Source of the DNA: Streptomyces roseifaciens
GTDB lineage: Bacteria; Actinomycetota; Actinomycetes; Streptomycetales; Streptomycetaceae
Assembly: GCF_001445655.1 (NCBI RefSeq)
Contig: NZ_LNBE01000004.1
Span: 2,108,001 to 2,172,000, forward strand
Length of the DNA: 64,000 bases
Reading direction: 5' to 3'
The notes below the pieces were generated by a model. The model had not been told where the DNA came from. It did no database searches and saw only the letters and a list, made by a program, of their open reading frames with translations. Positions 1-8,690 of the stretch are shown piece by piece (the stretch's first letter is position 1; the number at the start of each line of letters is the position of its first letter). The position numbers were made by a program, and so were the translations under genes.

Positions 1-1
1 C

Positions 2-490
2 GCGGCAGCCCGCGCGGAGCTGCCGGGGATCGTGGCGGGCTCGGGCTTCGGCCGGGGTGCCTGGATCGAGGACAAGGGCCGGGCCCTCGCCGTCCACACC
101 CGGCGCACCGCCCACCCGCAAGCCGCCTTCGACGCCCTGCGCGAGCCCCTGTCCGCCCTCGCCGAGCGGCACGGGCTGATCGTCGAGCCCGGCAGGCTCG
201 TCCTGGAACTGCGGCCGCCGGGCGTCGACAAGGGCGCCGCCCTCGCCTCGTACGTGCGCGAGAGCGGCGCGGGCGCTGTCCTCTACGCCGGTGACGACCT
301 CGGCGACCTGGCCGCCTTCGCGGCCGTGGAGAAGCTGCGCTCCGAGGGCCTCCCGGGCCTGCTGGTGTGCAGCGGAAGCTCCGAGGTCGCCGAGCTCGCG
401 GACCGCGCCGACCTGGTCGTCGACGGCCCGGGCGGAGTCGTGGAGCTGCTCACGGCCCTCGCCGCCCGCCTCGGCCCCGCGGCGGAGTGA
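2..490 (+). CDS. otsB: Trehalose-6-phosphate phosphatase, C-terminal part (start outside window)
   Basis: The last 162 residues of a HAD-superfamily trehalose-6-phosphate phosphatase, which dephosphorylates trehalose 6-phosphate in the cytosol. The visible part carries the motif ELRPPGVDKGAAL, typical of the OtsB cap/core boundary with its conserved lysine, and YAGDDLGDLAAF, the acidic Mg-binding HAD motif. The reading frame is open to the left edge, so the gene begins before the window. It ends 24 nt from the convergent lipoprotein gene. The partner synthase otsA lies 1 kb away on the other strand, supporting a trehalose role; the two are not in one operon. Confidence 0.9.
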   Translation, partial: AAARAELPGIVAGSGFGRGAWIEDKGRALAVHTRRTAHPQAAFDALREPLSALAERHGLIVEPGRLVLELRPPGVDKGAALASYVRESGAGAVLYAGDDLGDLAAFAAVEKLRSEGLPGLLVCSGSSEVAELADRADLVVDGPGGVVELLTALAARLGPAAE

Positions 491-514
491 CCCGCTCGTC
501 CGGCCGTCGTCCGC

Positions 515-1435
515 TCAGCCGTCGTCGTCCGGGAGGCTCGTCGTCCCGCCCTTGGCGGGCTTGCCCGGGACGCCGAGGACGTCGAGCGCCGTCGTCCAGT
601 CGCGTGCGACGGCCTGCTGGGCCTTGACCAGGTCGGCCTTGCCCGAGCAGACGGCGTCCTTGAGCCTGGTCTCCACCACGTCCTTGGGGTTGCCGGCGCC
701 CTTCACCGCCTTGCGGCCGGGGGAGGGCGGCACGACCCACAGGTTGCGCGGGTCGTTGGGGTCGCCCCCGAGCTGCAGGCCGATCAGGTGGGTGTACTCG
801 GCGTCGCCCAGCGGCCCCTTGTAGCCGTACGCGGCGGCGTTGGCGGTCTTCTGGCGGCTGGTGATGTTCGTGGGCGGCCGGATGCCGGCGGTGTAGCCGC
901 TGCGGCAGATCGTCGTCTTGAGCGTGTCCCGGGTGACCTTCGGGTTGGTCGCGCCGGGGGTGCACGCGGGGTCGGGGAGCGGCTCCTTGGCCGGGGTGAA
1001 GCGGTAGTGGCAGCTGCCGGCGGCGGGCTGCTGCTGGACGGCGTAGGACGGCTGCGGCCCGGGGCCGACCGGTATGGATCCGCTCGGCGGGGGTGGGGTC
1101 GGGGAACCGGCCGGCGCCGAACGGGCCGGTGCCGAGCCGGCCGGTGCCGAGCCTGCGGGTGCCGAGCGGGCGGGCGGCGAACCGGTGCGCGGCGTGCCCG
1201 AGGGCGCGCCGCCGGAGGCGGCGGAGGAGGCCGACGGATTGGCCGACGAGTTGGACGACGGGTTGGCCGACGGGTTCGCCGATGGGTCGGACGGCGCCGC
1301 GGAGGAGCCCTTCGCCCCCTTGGCCTGCTTGCTGTCGTCGTCGTTCTTGGCGGAGTCCGAGGAGCAGCCGGCGACCGCGGTCAGGGCGGCGGCGCACGCC
1401 GTGGCAAGCACGGCCCAACGTGGGACATTTGACAT
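515..1435 (-). CDS. Secreted lipoprotein with degenerate HNH/His-Me-finger-like domain
   Basis: 306 aa. An N-terminal signal ends in a lipobox (LTAVAGC, Cys24), so the mature protein should be a membrane-anchored exported lipoprotein. Residues about 25-130 are a low-complexity Ser/Pro/Ala/Gly linker with repeated PSANPS and APAGS units. The C-terminal ~150 residues match a widespread actinobacterial domain recognised by a GYT...RPP segment, a LIxLxLGG.DPRNLW core and a late VCSG...DW motif. In most relatives remembered the core begins with a DH pair like HNH nucleases; here it reads EYTHLIGLQLGG, so the Asp is replaced by Thr. Nuclease activity is therefore doubtful. Substrate unknown. Confidence 0.7.
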   Translation of the reverse strand: MSNVPRWAVLATACAAALTAVAGCSSDSAKNDDDSKQAKGAKGSSAAPSDPSANPSANPSSNSSANPSASSAASGGAPSGTPRTGSPPARSAPAGSAPAGSAPARSAPAGSPTPPPPSGSIPVGPGPQPSYAVQQQPAAGSCHYRFTPAKEPLPDPACTPGATNPKVTRDTLKTTICRSGYTAGIRPPTNITSRQKTANAAAYGYKGPLGDAEYTHLIGLQLGGDPNDPRNLWVVPPSPGRKAVKGAGNPKDVVETRLKDAVCSGKADLVKAQQAVARDWTTALDVLGVPGKPAKGGTTSLPDDDG

Positions 1436-1531
1436 GCGCCATGGCTACCCGTGCCCGGATGCGGGCAGCCCGGGGCGCCGAAGCGCAGGCCGCTCAGACG
1501 GGGTCCGGAGGTGTGCGGCCCGCACTCCGGC

Positions 1532-3013
1532 TCACAGCGCCTGCAGCTGGTCCGTGAACCACCGGGCCGGCGGCAGCGCCGTCGCCGCCGCGGCCAGCCG
1601 CTTGGTGCGCTCCGCCCGCTCCCCGGGGTCCATCAGCAGCGCCAGGTGCAGCGCGCGGGCGGTGGCCTCCACGTCGTACGGGTTGACGGTGATCGCCTCG
1701 TCGCCCAGCTCGGCCGCCGCCCCGGCCTCGCGCGAGAGCACCAGCGCGCAGCCGTGGTCGGAGACCACCGGCACCTCCTTGGCGACGAGGTTCATCCCGT
1801 CCCGGATGGGGTTGACCAGGGCCACGTCCGCGAGCCGGTACGCGGCCAGCGAGCGTGCGAAGTCGTCCTTGACGTGCAGGGCGACCGGCTCCCAGCCCTC
1901 CGTGCCGAAGTCGGCGTTGATCCCGCGCGCGACCCGCTCCACCTGGGCGGTGTAGTCGCGGTAGACGGCGAGGTCCTGGCGGGAGGGGTAGGCGAAGGCG
2001 ACGTGCACGACCTTGCCGCGCCACTGCGGGTGGTCCTCCAGCAGCAGCCGGTACGCGTACAGCCCGCGCACGATGTTCTTGGACAGCTCCGTGCGGTCCA
2101 CGCGCACGATCGCCCTGCGGCCCGGGCCGATCTGCGCCCTGAGTGCCGCCATGCGCTCCTCGACGTCCGCCCGGTGCGCCCGCTCGCGCAGGAAGTCCCC
2201 GTCGGCGCCGAGGCCGTGCACGCCCAGCCGCGTCGTCCGCCCCTCGAAGCGCACCTCGGCGGCGCGCCCCTCGCCGTCCCGCACGACCTCCGCGCCCAGC
2301 ACGTCCGCGCAGCACGCGGCGAACGCCTCGGCCCAGCGCCGGGTCAGGAAGCCGGCCCGGTCGCCGCCGAGCACGCCCTGCAGCAGCTGCCCGGCCACGT
2401 CGTCCGGCAGCATCCGGAAGTAGTCCGGCGGGGCCCAGGGGGTGTGCGAGAAGTGGCCGATGCGCAGGTCTGGGCGGCGCGCCCGGAGCAGGCCCGGCAC
2501 GAGCGCCAGGTGGTAGTCCTGGACGAGCACCGCGGCGCCCTGCGCGGCCTCCTCGGCGACGGCGTCCGCGAACGCCGCGTTGTACTCCTCGTAGGCCGCC
2601 CACTGCGTCCGGAACTCCCGGTCGAAGGAGGGCTCCAGGGGCGTCTGGTAGAGCATGTGGTGCACGAACCACAGCACGGAGTTGGCGATGCCGTTGTACG
2701 CGGCGGCGAAGGTGTCCGGCGGGATGTCGAGCATCCGCACGTGGTGGCCGCCGGTGTCGTCCGTGGGGAGTCTTCGGCCGGCGGCGCGGGCCGCCTCGCG
2801 GTCGCCCTCGCCCAGGGCCGCGCACACCCACACCGCGGCCCCGCCCTCGGCGTCGCGCTGTATCGAGCTGAGCCCGGAGACCAGCCCGCCGCCGCCGCGC
2901 CCGGCCACGAGGGTGCCGTCCTCGCTGCGCCGGTACGAGACCGGGCCGCGGTTGGAGGCGACGACGATCGGCGCGGCGGCGATCGATGCGGTGTGCACGT
3001 GCTCAGCGACCAT
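1532..3013 (-). CDS. otsA: Trehalose-6-phosphate synthase (GT20)
   Basis: 493 aa, a normal length for bacterial OtsA. It transfers glucose from a nucleotide sugar to glucose 6-phosphate, giving trehalose 6-phosphate, the substrate of OtsB. Family signs are the N-terminal VVASNRGPVSYRR at residues 17-29, a Gly-rich GRGGGGLVSGL loop, and a late segment with HVKDDFARSL and NPIRDGMNLVAKE typical of the GT20 donor site. The frame stays open far upstream, but the ATG at 3013 is preceded by a short AAGG element and begins just before the conserved core, so it was chosen. It lies 41 nt downstream of gpgS on the same strand and may be cotranscribed with it. Confidence 0.93.
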   Translation of the reverse strand: MVAEHVHTASIAAAPIVVASNRGPVSYRRSEDGTLVAGRGGGGLVSGLSSIQRDAEGGAAVWVCAALGEGDREAARAAGRRLPTDDTGGHHVRMLDIPPDTFAAAYNGIANSVLWFVHHMLYQTPLEPSFDREFRTQWAAYEEYNAAFADAVAEEAAQGAAVLVQDYHLALVPGLLRARRPDLRIGHFSHTPWAPPDYFRMLPDDVAGQLLQGVLGGDRAGFLTRRWAEAFAACCADVLGAEVVRDGEGRAAEVRFEGRTTRLGVHGLGADGDFLRERAHRADVEERMAALRAQIGPGRRAIVRVDRTELSKNIVRGLYAYRLLLEDHPQWRGKVVHVAFAYPSRQDLAVYRDYTAQVERVARGINADFGTEGWEPVALHVKDDFARSLAAYRLADVALVNPIRDGMNLVAKEVPVVSDHGCALVLSREAGAAAELGDEAITVNPYDVEATARALHLALLMDPGERAERTKRLAAAATALPPARWFTDQLQAL

Positions 3014-3054
3014 GTGGCCAGCCTTGCCGCGGGAAGAACCGCTCAAACGTACGC

Positions 3055-4002
3055 TTACGCGGCGTGCCGCTGCGCGTACTCGGGTATTCCGGCCATCGGC
3101 GGCCGCTCCTCCGTGTCCACCGCGTACGTCCGCGGAACGAAGCCCTCCGAGGTCCGTTCGAACTGCGTCAGCGCAGGTCGCACCAGGTGCCCCCGGGCCA
3201 GCCGGAGCTGCGCGGTGCGGTAGATGGCGGCGGCCATCCGGCCCAGCGCCCGCCCGTCCTGGTGGCGGTGCTTGCGCACGCCCACGTCCACCTGGGCCAG
3301 CGCCCCCAGCCCGACCGTGTGCAGCGCGTCCACCAGAAGGCCCAGCTCCACGCCGTAGCCGACGGGGAACGGCAGCTGCTCCAGGAGCGAGCGGCGGGCC
3401 GCGTACTCGCCGCCGAGCGGCTGCACGAAACCGGCCAGCTGCGGCCAGTGCAGATTCAGCAGGGGACGGGCCACGAGCTCGGTCACCCGGCCGCCCTGGC
3501 CGACGGCCTCGCCCAGCGGGCGGTCGTACATCGCCTTGACGAAGTGCACGCCCGGGTCGGTCAGCAGCGGGCCCACGATCCCCGACACGAAGTCCGCCGA
3601 GAACTCGCGCAGGTCGGCGTCCACGAAGCAGACGATGTCGCCGGTCGTCGCCAGCAGGGAGCGCCACAGCACCTCGCCCTTGCCCGGCAGCGCAGGCAGG
3701 CTCGGCAGCACCTCGTCCCGGTGCACCACGCGCGCGCCGGCCGCCGCGGCGACCTCCGCCGTACGGTCCGTGGAGCCCGAGTCGATCACCACCAGCTCGT
3801 CCACCAGCGGCACCGCGTCCGACATCAGCTCGCGGCGGATCGTCGCCACGATGGTGCCGACCGTCGGCTCCTCGTTCAGCGCCGGCAGGACGACGCTCAC
3901 CGTGGTGCCGGAGGCCCGTTTGGCGGCCAGAAGCATGTCGAGCGGACGATCAGCAGCGGACCAGGACCGCTCGGCCAGCCAGCGCTCCACCTCTTCCAGC
4001 AC
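3055..4002 (-). CDS. gpgS: Glucosyl-3-phosphoglycerate synthase (GT81)
   Basis: 315 aa from the chosen start. GT-A type glycosyltransferase that makes glucosyl-3-phosphoglycerate from a nucleotide-glucose and 3-phosphoglycerate. Visible motifs are SVVLPALNEE (36-45), DSGSTDRT (74-81), GKGEVLW (107-113) and the metal-binding DAD (128-130), all characteristic of GpgS. A GTG at 4002 has a GGGAG box 8 nt upstream; an in-frame ATG at 4053 would add 17 Arg-rich residues and has no good ribosome site, so the GTG is preferred. The gene lies upstream of otsA, linking trehalose and glucosylglycerate synthesis, both osmolyte or glycan precursor routes. The final product in this organism cannot be told from sequence. 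Confidence 0.88.
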   Translation of the reverse strand: MLEEVERWLAERSWSAADRPLDMLLAAKRASGTTVSVVLPALNEEPTVGTIVATIRRELMSDAVPLVDELVVIDSGSTDRTAEVAAAAGARVVHRDEVLPSLPALPGKGEVLWRSLLATTGDIVCFVDADLREFSADFVSGIVGPLLTDPGVHFVKAMYDRPLGEAVGQGGRVTELVARPLLNLHWPQLAGFVQPLGGEYAARRSLLEQLPFPVGYGVELGLLVDALHTVGLGALAQVDVGVRKHRHQDGRALGRMAAAIYRTAQLRLARGHLVRPALTQFERTSEGFVPRTYAVDTEERPPMAGIPEYAQRHAA

Positions 4003-4180
4003 GTGTACGACTCCCTGTCTCACGGACGTTCTGCGACGCGTTCTGTGACGCATCTCGCGGTGCGGACGCCCCTCTCAACGGGCCGTCCCTTCCGTTACAG
4101 TCTTGAACAACGCGGACCGCCGTCCTATGTCGGGGGTCGCCGCGTGCACAAACGCCTGGGCCCTGCCCAGCGCCATACCG

Positions 4181-4320
4181 CTCATCCAGAGGGGCAGAGG
4201 GACACGGCCCGTTGAAGCCCCGGCAACCCTCCAGCCGGTCTCATCGCATATGCGGCGAGGCTCCCGGCGGGGAAGGTGCCAATTCCGTCTCGTGGCGACG
4301 TACGCCGCGAGGAAGATGAG
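4181..4320 (+). promoter_or_regulatory. SAM-I (S-box) riboswitch
   Basis: The leader before metM shows the S-box core in order: P1 5' strand CTCATC at 4181, CAGAGGGGCAGAGGGA, GGCCCGTTGAAGCCCCGGCA, CAACC, GGTGCCAATTCC at 4275-4286, and the P1 3' strand GATGAG at 4315-4320. The two P1 strands are complementary. No intrinsic terminator follows. Instead the end of P1 shares bases with AGGAG (4319-4323) and is followed by AAAGGG before the ATG at 4340, which fits translational control: ligand-stabilised P1 would mask the ribosome site. Class assignment is by eye; a covariance-model scan was not possible. Confidence 0.85.
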
Positions 4321-4339
4321 GAGAAAGGGCCTCGCCTCC

Positions 4340-5623
4340 ATGGCTGTGCAGTCTGTTGAACCCTCTACCACTTCTGTGGACCTCGGACCCGCCGCGGCAC
4401 TCTCCTGCCGCGAGTGCGGAGAGCGCTTCGACCTCGGTCCCATCTTCGCCTGCGCCCTGTGCTTCGGTCCCCTCGAAGTCGCCTACGAACTGCCCGCCGA
4501 CGGCTCGGAGGCCCTGCGCAAGCGGATCGAGGACGGCCCCGCGAACATCTGGCGCTACGCCCCCCTGCTGCCCGTCCCCGCCGACGTCGCGGACAAGCCC
4601 AGCCTCAACCCCGGCCTCACCAAGCTCGTCAAGGCCGACAACCTCGCCCGCGAGCTGGGCGTGACGGGCGGCCTGTACGTCAAGGACGACTCCGGCAACC
4701 CGACGCACTCCTTCAAGGACCGGGTCGTGGCCATCGCGGTCGAGGCCGCCCGCGCCTTCGGCTTCACCACGCTGTCGTGCTCCTCGACCGGGAACCTGGC
4801 GGGTGCGGTCGGGGCCGCGGCCGCCCGGGCCGGGTTCAAGTCGTGCGTCTTCATCCCGCACGACCTGGAGGCCGGGAAGGTCGTCATGGCCGCGGTGTAC
4901 GGCGGCGACCTCGTCGGCATCGAAGGCACGTACGACGACGTCAACCGCTTCTGCAGCGAACTGATCGGCGACCCGCTGGGGGAGGGCTGGGGCTTCGTCA
5001 ACGTCAACCTCCGGCCGTACTACGGCGAAGGGTCGAAGACGCTCGCCTACGAGATCTGTGAGCAGCTGGGCTGGCGGCTGCCGGACCAGATCGTCGTGCC
5101 GATCGCCTCGGGCTCACAGCTCACGAAGATCGACAAGGGGCTCAAGGAGCTCGTCGCGCTGGGGCTGGTCGAGGACCGCCCGTACAAGATCTTCGGAGCG
5201 CAGGCGGAGGGCTGCTCGCCGGTCGCGCGCGCCTTCAAGGACGGGCACGACGTGGTGCGGCCGGTGAAGCCGGACACGATCGCGAAGTCCCTCGCCATCG
5301 GCAACCCGGCCGACGGGCCGTACGTGCTGGACATTGCGCGGCGGACGGGTGGGGCGGTCGAGGACGTGAGCGATCCGGAGATCGTCGATGCGATCCGGCT
5401 GCTCGCCCGGACGGAGGGGATCTTTGCCGAGACGGCGGGTGGGGTGACGGTGGGGGTGACGCGGAAGCTGATCGAGAGTGGGCTGCTCGACCCCTCCCTC
5501 ACGACCGTCGTGCTCAATACGGGCGACGGGCTCAAGACGCTCGACGCCGTTGCGGCGGGGCCGACCGTGACGATCCGGCCGTCGTTGGCGGCGTTCCGCG
5601 ACGCGGGGCTTGCTGCCGTCTGA
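4340..5623 (+). CDS. metM: ThrC-like PLP enzyme, probable homocysteine-forming MetM
   Basis: 427 aa, fold-type II PLP enzyme of the threonine synthase family. It has an N-terminal zinc-ribbon-like pair of CxxC motifs (Cys23, 26, 38, 41), the PLP lysine in GNPTHSFKDR (Lys126) and a CSSTGNLAGA phosphate/cofactor loop. A plain homology search would call it threonine synthase. Two contexts argue otherwise: a SAM riboswitch controls it, and a CysO-like sulfur carrier follows in the same transcript. That is the arrangement remembered for Streptomyces MetM/MetO, where MetM uses O-phosphohomoserine and the thiocarboxylated carrier to make homocysteine. The ATG at 4340 was chosen because upstream in-frame sequence lies inside the riboswitch. 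Threonine synthase remains the alternative. Confidence 0.8.
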   Translation: MAVQSVEPSTTSVDLGPAAALSCRECGERFDLGPIFACALCFGPLEVAYELPADGSEALRKRIEDGPANIWRYAPLLPVPADVADKPSLNPGLTKLVKADNLARELGVTGGLYVKDDSGNPTHSFKDRVVAIAVEAARAFGFTTLSCSSTGNLAGAVGAAAARAGFKSCVFIPHDLEAGKVVMAAVYGGDLVGIEGTYDDVNRFCSELIGDPLGEGWGFVNVNLRPYYGEGSKTLAYEICEQLGWRLPDQIVVPIASGSQLTKIDKGLKELVALGLVEDRPYKIFGAQAEGCSPVARAFKDGHDVVRPVKPDTIAKSLAIGNPADGPYVLDIARRTGGAVEDVSDPEIVDAIRLLARTEGIFAETAGGVTVGVTRKLIESGLLDPSLTTVVLNTGDGLKTLDAVAAGPTVTIRPSLAAFRDAGLAAV

Positions 5624-5634
5624 CGCCTGCGGGC

Positions 5635-5703
5635 CGTTGTGCCCACCCTCCCCCAAACTTCGTCCGGGGGTGCCCCCAGCCCTGCGGAAGGCCTGCCCAC
5701 AAC
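5635..5703. repeat. Streptomyces-type intergenic hairpin repeat between metM and metO
   Basis: A foldable element with an outer stem GTTGTG (5636-5641) / CACAAC (5698-5703), and an inner C5/G5 stem (5650-5654 with 5666-5670) followed by CCCCC. The phrase CTCCCCCAAACTTCGTCC with the GGGGGTGCCCCC that follows is of a kind scattered in Streptomyces intergenic regions; a degenerate relative occurs near 34430. It could be a processing or attenuation site separating the enzyme and carrier mRNAs. Confidence 0.5.
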
Positions 5704-5726
5704 TTGTTCTCGAAGGAGCTCCTCCC

Positions 5727-6002
5727 ATGAGCGTCACCGTTCGTATCCCCACCATCCTGCGCACCTACACCGGCGGGAAGGCCGAGGTCTCCGCCGAAGG
5801 TGCGACCCTCGCCGATGTGCTCCGGTCCCTGGAGGAGAACCACGCCGGCATCGCCGCCCGTGTGCTCGACGACGCCGGCAAGCTGCGCCGGTTCGTCAAC
5901 GTCTACGTCAACGACGACGACGTCCGCTTCGAGCAGGGGCTGCAGACGCCCACCCCCGACGGCTCCGCCGTCTCCGTCATCCCCGCCGTCGCGGGCGGCT
6001 GA
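5727..6002 (+). CDS. metO: MoaD/ThiS-family sulfur carrier protein, CysO/MetO type
   Basis: 91 aa ubiquitin-fold protein ending in the diglycine AVAGG, the site that is adenylated and turned into a thiocarboxylate. It is strikingly like mycobacterial CysO as remembered: VTVRIPTILRTYTGG at the start, RFVNVYVNDDDVRF in the middle and SVIPAVAGG at the end. AAGGAG lies 9 nt before the ATG. It sits 103 nt after metM in the same direction, so both are probably expressed from the riboswitch leader. Inferred role: sulfur donor to MetM. An alternative is a second cysteine-biosynthetic CysO, but no CysM or Mec+ peptidase gene is adjacent. Confidence 0.85.
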   Translation: MSVTVRIPTILRTYTGGKAEVSAEGATLADVLRSLEENHAGIAARVLDDAGKLRRFVNVYVNDDDVRFEQGLQTPTPDGSAVSVIPAVAGG

Positions 6003-6042
6003 GGTTTCACAGGGTTCCTCCGTTATTGCCGCACGACGTCCC

Positions 6043-6081
6043 CGGAATCGCCCCGTCCGTGAAGCGGACGGGGCGATTCCG
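6043..6081 (+). terminator. Intrinsic terminator after metM-metO
   Basis: A perfect 17-bp hairpin (6043-6059 with 6065-6081) around the loop TGAAG, 40 nt after the metO stop. There is no clear U tract, as is usual in Streptomyces. Confidence 0.85.
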
Positions 6082-6425
6082 CCTGTTGAGCGCGATACAG
6101 TTGGGGCGATCCCCGCCCGGCGTCAGTGCCGAACGCATATGAGAACCCGTCAAGTTGTGCGCGAAGTGTGTGCACGAAATGCCGGGTTGGTTGCGTTATA
6201 CCCGGCCCGACTTGCCCTGAAATACCCGGAGTTCAGTCGATTTCCTCGATCGGCCATGCCCGGAATTCTCGTCCGAGTGACCTGTTGCAGACGGCATCCG
6301 TGCAGATACATTCAGCCGCGGTCGACGCGTTCCGGCGCACACCCACTGGGCTGCCAGGGGGTGAGGTCTGACCCGGGTCCGCGAAGTGCGGTCCTGCGCA
6401 AGGGCCAGTAATAGGGGAGTTAGGC
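6082..6425 (+). other. Long leader/promoter region of the cold-shock gene
   Basis: About 340 nt without an open frame of note. It is less GC-rich than its surroundings around 6160-6300, contains GCCGGG/CCCGGC self-complementary patches, and ends in GTAATAGGGGAGTTAGGC with a GGGGAG ribosome site before the csp ATG. A long structured 5' leader is common for cold-shock genes; no specific element could be defined. Confidence 0.4.
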
Positions 6426-6632
6426 ATGGCTCAGGGCACCGTCAAGTGGTTCAACGCGGAGAAGGGCTACGGCTTCATCGCGGTCGACGGTGGTGCGGAT
6501 GTATTCGTCCACTACAGCGCGATTCAGATGGACGGTTACCGCACCCTCGAGGAGGGTCAGCGGGTCGAGTTCGAGATCTCGCAGGGCCAGAAGGGGCCGC
6601 AGGCGGACATGGTGAAGCTGCAGCAGGTCTGA
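6426..6632 (+). CDS. CspA-family cold-shock protein
   Basis: 68 aa, a single OB-fold cold-shock domain that binds single-stranded RNA/DNA. Both RNA-binding motifs are present: RNP1 as KGYGFIAV and RNP2 as VFVHYSAI, after the invariant [11 protein letters not shown] start. A GGGGAG box precedes the ATG. It is monocistronic, with its own terminator downstream and a long leader upstream. It is one of two cold-shock genes in the window; the other (39680-40063) has a C-terminal extension, this one does not. Confidence 0.95.
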   Translation: MAQGTVKWFNAEKGYGFIAVDGGADVFVHYSAIQMDGYRTLEEGQRVEFEISQGQKGPQADMVKLQQV

Positions 6633-6668
6633 TCGCGGCGCATCGACCACCGGCTCGCTCGGTTTGCA

Positions 6669-6702
6669 GAGGGGCCCGCACCCGACGGGGTGCGGGCCCC
6701 TC
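6669..6702 (+). terminator. Intrinsic terminator after csp
   Basis: A perfect 15-bp hairpin, arms 6669-6683 and 6688-6702, tetraloop GACG, 36 nt past the csp stop. Confidence 0.9.
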
Positions 6703-6788
6703 GCGCGTGTGCGGGGCGCGTGGGGTGGGTACGGCTGCCTGGGGCCCCTGCTCCCGGCGCCCCGTGGGCGTGACCGTCCCCCGAGGCG

Positions 6789-6833
6789 CTTGCACTCTCC
6801 CTGGTCGAGTGCTAATCATTGGGCTTAGCACTC
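6789..6833 (+). promoter_or_regulatory. CIRCE (HrcA operator) upstream of groEL2, with an extra half-site
   Basis: CTTGCACTC (6789-6797), nine-base spacer, GAGTGCTAA (6807-6815) is a CIRCE element with two mismatches in its left arm. A further perfect half-site TTAGCACTC follows at 6825-6833, itself followed by GAGTGAGAGTG. This indicates HrcA-mediated heat-shock control of groEL2. Confidence 0.88.
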
Positions 6834-6848
6834 TCCGAGTGAGAGTGA

Positions 6849-8600
<1,752 letters not shown>

Positions 8601-8628
8601 TCCTGACGGATCACTTGTCCTGAACGCT

Positions 8629-8679
8629 GTACGCCGAGGGCGGCACTCCCTGCGAAGGGGGTGCCGCCCTCGGGCGTAC
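8629..8679 (+). terminator. Intrinsic terminator after groEL2 (bidirectional)
   Basis: A 13-bp perfect stem (8634-8646 with 8661-8673), extended by GTACGC/GCGTAC outside with one bulge. It lies between the convergent groEL2 and murP genes and can serve both. Confidence 0.85.
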
Positions 8680-8690
8680 CGCCTTTGCCC

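Noticed and set aside
1494..3223. Long alternative frames overlapping otsA on both strands
   Set aside because: High-GC shadow frames rich in Arg/Ala/Pro with no recognisable domain.
3014..3667. Extended N-terminus of OtsA
   Set aside because: The upstream in-frame sequence overlaps gpgS and is Arg/Ala/Gly-rich; the ATG at 3013 starts at the conserved core.
4340..5623. Plain threonine synthase call
   Set aside because: Homology fits, but the SAM riboswitch and adjacent sulfur carrier make MetM the better reading; kept as the stated alternative.
5727..6002. Molybdopterin synthase small subunit MoaD
   Set aside because: No molybdopterin genes nearby and the sequence is closest to CysO-type carriers.
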